Shown here: one piece after another, positions 59,146 to 64,000 of the stretch
Position numbering within the stretch: position 1 is the stretch's first letter
How the letters are laid out: the number at the start of each line of letters is the position of its first letter
Assembly (NCBI GenBank): GCA_016806645.1
Contig: JACSYO010002165.1
Location: 528,001 to 592,000, forward strand
Length of the DNA: 64,000 nucleotides
Direction: 5' to 3'
DNA from: Ophiodon elongatus
Taxonomy: Eukaryota > Chordata > Actinopteri > Perciformes > Hexagrammidae
Notes under the pieces: generated by a model
What the model saw: only the letters and a program-made list of their open reading frames with translations
Databases searched by the model: none
What the model was told of the DNA's origin: nothing
Program-made: the position numbers and the translations under genes

Positions 59146-59204
<59 letters not shown>
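59133..59204 (+). repeat. CG-to-CA alternating purine-pyrimidine tract
   Basis: It starts CGCGCACGCGCACGCGCA and continues as a pure CA run. About 70 alternating bases are a strong Z-DNA-type sequence. Confidence 0.95.
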
Positions 59205-59206
<2 letters not shown>

Positions 59207-59905
59207 CTACCCTCTTGCTATATCAACTGCATTTTTCATTTCAGAGTCAGAGAGGCGAGACACCTGGAAGAATACATGAAAGAAGTCGCAGGCTGCAGAT
59301 GCTTCATCCACACTAATTACATCTATAAAGAGGAGCGCACACACACACACAAACACACTCTACACACACACAGGACAGCCTTCACATCTGGCTGTGTTAC
59401 AAGAGCATCATGGGGAATAGGGCTCTGCCGCAGAGGCATAATGTTGATACAGGCCTTAGTGTGTGCTAAATGTGCTAAAGTCACAGGAGTAAACTCTCCG
59501 TTATTTTTCGTGGAACTTTTTAAGAGGCCACAGTTTTGGTATAATTCCATAAAAGAAATATAAAAAGGTAGGAGTTCCCCACCTTTATCAGAGGCAACTA
59601 AAGCAACAGCAGGGTGTCAGAGATGTCCGTCAACAGCCGTGTTTACGCCACGCGTGCGTTTGGACATTTGGAAAACTCGTTCCGAGGCGGTGACCCGTTC
59701 GTTAACTATAAAAGATTTTTTTAAAGTTGTTCATCAGGCGCATACAATAAAAAAGAGCTGGCCGACTCCCCGCTCACATTAATCATTTACCGATATGAAT
59801 TTTATAGGACCTAGCAGACAAGCTGACACCAATCAGAGGGAGCGTAAACACAGCAGATGGTGATGGAGAGGTTCCATTGACGGGGTTTCCCTCTTTGGTC
59901 ATTAA

Positions 59906-59907
<2 letters not shown>

Positions 59908-59987
<80 letters not shown>

Positions 59988-60160
59988 CACAACACAACAC
60001 AACACAACACAGCTGATTTACAGCCAGCTCCTCAGCCGGAGAGCAGAAGCATGAAGAGAGGAGAGGAGAGGAGAGGAGAGGAGAGGAGAGGAGAAGAGAG
60101 GAGAGGAGAGGAGAAGAGAGGAGAGGAGAGGAGAGGAGAGGAGAGGAGAGGAGAGGAGAA
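59908..60160 (+). repeat. Compound array: (CA)n, (ACAAC)n, then (GGAGA)n
   Basis: A CA run (59908-59986) passes into ACAAC pentamers (to about 60010). After 43 unique bases a GGAGA pentamer array follows (60054-60160, with two AGAGA variants). Confidence 0.95.
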
Positions 60161-61110
60161 GATCTTAGAATGTTCGTATACATCCATGTAGGAATGTGTC
60201 ATTGATTGTTAGCCTGCACTGACTTGCAGTGGAACTCCCTGTGTTACCGCTATCCTCTGGGAGGGCGTGTGGTATGCTGTGGGGGTTCGTTATGTCTCCC
60301 AGTGCAGCAACTACATCACCCAGCAGCACCGGCGGTATTTGTGTGGAAAAACAGGGCAAAACAAAAATTAACCCATCGGTAACGCAACAAACCGCAACAG
60401 AAATTACACGAGGAGTCACGCGAGCGCCGAGGAAGTGTTCACTGCCTCGAGCCCTTCACAATCCATATTTCAGAATCCCCTTCCCCGCCATTCACTTTTT
60501 TAATCTGGAAAACTATAAAGTGTGCAAGATTACAATTTTCCAGCACTCGGGGTGACATCTTGAAATGACTAGTTTTCAGAGAGGCAGTAAATCGTCACAC
60601 ATGACAAACCGTGGACCAGAGAATGAGCCGCGAGCTCCTCTTTTAGGGGGCTCGCAAACCGGCTGACTCCCGTTTCTGTTGATGACGAAGCGGCAGAAGT
60701 AGCAGAGGGCCGGAGGGTCAAACCAAGACACAAGAAGGGGAGAAACTATGAGAAAGTTGATGAGCAACCGCACAACACATCTTTAAGATACCTCATGTAA
60801 GAAACCATCAGAGCTGCACTTGGTTTGGAGGACACCACACTAACTAGATGAGCCGATTATTTTGTTTTATTCTGATTAACAACGTGGCATCATCATCATC
60901 ATTCGCGATTTCGGAAACACAACTAAAACAAGACAAATGCGTGAACGAAAGATAATATTTCATTCTCATACGCCATGTTTACCCACATGAAAGGCGTTAC
61001 CGAGTTGTATTACATATGTCCATATTGGTCCTCAAGAGATCAAGAGTCCTCAGGACAAAGATATTCTAATGTTGAGGATGGGGGCCCCAAATACACAGTC
61101 CTTGTTCTTT

Positions 61111-61137
61111 GTAAAAAAAAAAAAAAAAAAAAAAAAG
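61111..61137 (+). repeat. A homopolymer
   Basis: About 26 consecutive A follow TTGTTCTTTGT. It could be a retroposon tail, but no element body is recognisable upstream. Confidence 0.7.
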
Positions 61138-62187
61138 GTCCATGGCGGTATTTTAATTGGTCGGTATCGACTAAATAAATGAGGCCTGTCGAAATCAGAC
61201 CCAGCAGTTCCCCGAGTTGTCTGCGAAGAGAATCCTGGATTCAGAATGTGAATGGGTCTCAGGTCTCAGTGTTTCTGTGGTTCCCTCGGCTCCAACGGAG
61301 TGAGACCTCTTCTCTCTAGCGGATCGATCCATTTCAAGAGTCGACTCTGGTTTATCCTTTCTTTTCAATACCATTGAACCCTAATAGTTTTAAACAAGGA
61401 CCTTCGGTATTTGGATCGAGTAACTTGTGATGAATACGGTGTATCACATTAGGTAGTCTAACTCTGTATTACAGTGTGTCAGATGTATATTTTTATTCAA
61501 TATTGAAGGGAACATAAGTGTCAGATCCAACGAGGACCAATTTAGGAAAAGAAGAAAAGAAACCCCTGCATTTTAAGTGACTTAGGTTGAAATAAAAAAA
61601 GACTACAAAATCCTGAATTTGAGTGCAATGACGCAGTTACGTCAAGACCAAACTATTATTCACAAGGTTATATGGGTTAAACTCAGGCAGAATGAACTAC
61701 ATGAGAACTTAAGTCTTGTTTCACTCATTTCAAAGATACTTTCACCCTCACCTCTCTCGCCTCTGTGTCTTCAGTTATTTCAGCCCGAGATAAATCATAA
61801 ATCATTTTGCTGGCAGTCCAAGCTGTGTTTTGACTTTCCTCCTCTTTCCGTTTCCCTTTTATTTGTTTTTTGCTCCTTCCCAATGTTCCTTTTCCTCCGT
61901 CACTGCCCTTCCGCCTCACAGATTGCCTCTTTCTTCTCCTTGCTTGGCCCGACGTCCGTGTGAACCCCACCCTCCGTCACCACGGGGGCCCATAAAATGC
62001 ACCAGCCGGCCAGCGGGCCGAGCCGCGGGGCCATAAACTCTTTGACTGAACATCTGTCCTCCCCGGCCGTATGTTATACAGCCCCGAACTCTGGCAACTT
62101 CTGCTCTCGTATATTTAACGTTATAAACAAGTCGTCAGACCGCACTTGACCCTGTGACCCTCTACCCTCAGCCAATCCTCACCCCCA

Positions 62188-62189
<2 letters not shown>

Positions 62190-62225
<36 letters not shown>

Positions 62226-62237
62226 ACACACACACAC
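62190..62237 (+). repeat. CA microsatellite
   Basis: CA run with one GAA interruption near its end. Confidence 0.95.
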
Positions 62238-63689
62238 CGCTATTTACCGCCTGTCAATGCAAATGTCTGCGTATCGTGCTGAAATGAGCGAGGGGTCACG
62301 GCCGATACACAAAAACAGCCTGATGGGCGACGCCGCTGATTTACGTGAATGTGACCATAAAGAGATGGGATTTAACGAGGGATTTCTCCCTCCACCCCAA
62401 CCACCCAGTGCTAGCCAACATTTCTGAGCGCGTTGCAGTGAGTCAGCGTGTGCTCTAAATGAGAACCAGCTCTGGAGAACTCTCTGGCTCGGTGGGGGCT
62501 TGGCCGGGCCTGTAGGGTGGACGTAATTATTGTGAAGTCACCAGTTGCAAGCTGAGTTGAACATTTTCGTGCACTCCTGAACGGTTGGGGTCCACGCAGT
62601 CCGTCTGCCCAGGGGCCGCTCGGTGCTTGAGGTCTCACCGTGGTACCTCTCCCTGCTGGCGGGCCCTCACTCGGGTCCATTTCCTCCGTGGCGGTGCGAG
62701 GTGACCGACTCTATGTCGGCTTGGAAAGGCCCGGTAGTTGAAGGTGGCAGCAACCCTTCGCCTGGACCCCGCTGCTTCCCTGGGCCTGTGGACTTGGTGA
62801 TCGCTGCGCCCTCTCTCTCCCCCGCTGGTTTCCGTCCGTTTACCGTGCTCCGTAGGAGTCACTTTTTTTGGCGCGTCATCCCCGTTCACATCCATACAAC
62901 CGATCTGTTGGGCTCCGGGAAAATAGGTGGAAGCTGGCTCAACCTTTGCCACAATGTGAGGCCATCTGGCATTTTTACCTCTCAATTGTCACGATGAAAC
63001 ACAAAATGATGCACTGGAGAAAGAACGCATGGCATATGTGAGACGACCTACATCAAAGATGATTCATGAACTGTACCTAATTGAGAACATCCAGTTCTCT
63101 GTTTGAAACAGTCCACAAAATGACGTAAACAAGTGACTCACAAAGACAATAAGCCAACATGTAAGAAGTCTGTAGTCACTGCAAAACACTCGTCCCTAAA
63201 TCAATTGTATGTATCTGTCATGTGCTGCTTCTTTTGATGTACAGGACAAAGCCTCCCAGAAGCCGCCCCATTATATAAAAAATGGCTGACGCTACAATTT
63301 TCTGCCTCGAATGCAATCCTAATCATTTCAGCTTTGGCTTCAAACTTTTACATCAAACCTCTTCCCCTTCCAAGTCATGGAGAGTTCTTGAAACAGAGCC
63401 AGTGGGAGATTTCCAAACATCAAAGCAGAGCTGGAGGTTTTTTTTTCTCCCCTCCCCACTGAAATAACTGAATTTTTCACAGGAAGAAATCTATATATGC
63501 GGGCTTGTAAACAGTCTGCCATGTGAGACGCCTCGTCAAGCACGATTGTCCTAATTACACTATCAAAGGACAAGATCAGAGATATTTCAGCTGTGATGAA
63601 ATGGAACTGGCAGGGTCTCGATCGTAACTCACTCCAATACTGCACTCAGCAATTTACCTGAAGAGATGTCCCCGTTGTGATCCGCTAAC

Positions 63690-64000
63690 TATCCAGTCTC
63701 GCTCATAGACTGTATATAAGAGGTGGACGTAGTTATTGTGACGCCACCCTTCGGTTTGTGGACCACCGTTTTGAAGCCTCGAGTTCAACGATTTGGCCGT
63801 CGCCATCTTGGCTTTTTGCAACCGATGAACAGAAGTTACCATATTTGGGATGCGGAGGAGTGACGTAGAGACGGCCGATACGGCTCTGGTAGCGGCAGTG
63901 ACCTGTCAATCACAGTAAGCCCGCACTAAAGCATACTCTGCTTTATGGTCTATTTGACTCTAAATGGACCATAATTTACTAAATGAACATCACGCTGTAT
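63690..64000 (-). repeat. Family R dispersed repeat, copy 5, cut by the window end
   Basis: This is the reverse orientation of the family: CATAGACTGTATATAAGAGG, GGTTTGTGGACCACC, GCCGTCGCCATCTTGGC, CTGTCAATCACAGTAAGCC and GCATACTCTGCTTTATGG. It continues beyond the right edge of the window. Confidence 0.75.

Larger units (their letters stand above)
58776..63689. other. Distal 5' flank
   Basis: Microsatellites plus two GC-rich patches. At 61960-62040 two CCATAAA elements flank GC-rich sequence. At 62570-63000 both strands have long open frames. On the minus strand there, ATGGACCCGAGTGAGGG and a GTGAGA donor sit together. Neither patch matches a family I know. Confidence 0.3.

Overview
The window reads as nuclear DNA of a ray-finned (probably percomorph-type) fish. 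It has split genes with GT-AG introns, very dense CA/GT microsatellites, degraded LINE fragments and several short repeats that I recognise from teleost genomes. Bacterial-style features (operons, ribosome binding sites, CRISPR) are absent. Nearly all long open frames in the raw sequence are microsatellite read-through or chance.

One protein-coding gene can be resolved completely: ccdc102a (coiled-coil domain containing 102A) on the minus strand. Nine coding exons run from the ATG at 53945-53947 down to the TGA at 23190-23192. All eight introns are GT-AG, and phases match at every junction (0, 0, 2, 0, 0, 0, 0, 2). The predicted protein is 623 residues. The exon order is 53585-53947, 52039-52461, 42816-43057, 41569-41677, 37079-37195, 36708-36917, 30669-30839, 30116-30219, 23190-23322. 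A noncoding 5' part probably begins at an acceptor at 54036; its first exon and the promoter were not found with confidence.

Layout: 1-22850 is an apparently gene-poor flank. It holds an AT-rich minisatellite (1681-1922), a LINE 3' end with a reverse-transcriptase-like frame (4650-5403), a second near-identical LINE tail (13420-13558), a third and different LINE fragment (18149-18620), dispersed repeat copies, and one weak candidate exon of unknown identity (6010-6120). 22850-54036 is ccdc102a with its 3' UTR and introns. The introns contain Penelope-like relics, repeat copies, a 13-unit 20-bp satellite and most of the microsatellites. 54037-64000 is the 5' flank, again with microsatellites and two large copies of a roughly 0.5-kb repeat family (seven copies in the window, here called family R).

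The most notable observations concern simple repeats pressed against ccdc102a splice sites and its stop codon. There is (CA)n five bases into intron 8, a C-homopolymer before exon 4, a CT tract before the last exon and an (AC)n tract starting at the stop codon. A perfect 35-bp inverted duplication lies inside one family R copy. I found no convincing novel multi-gene system.
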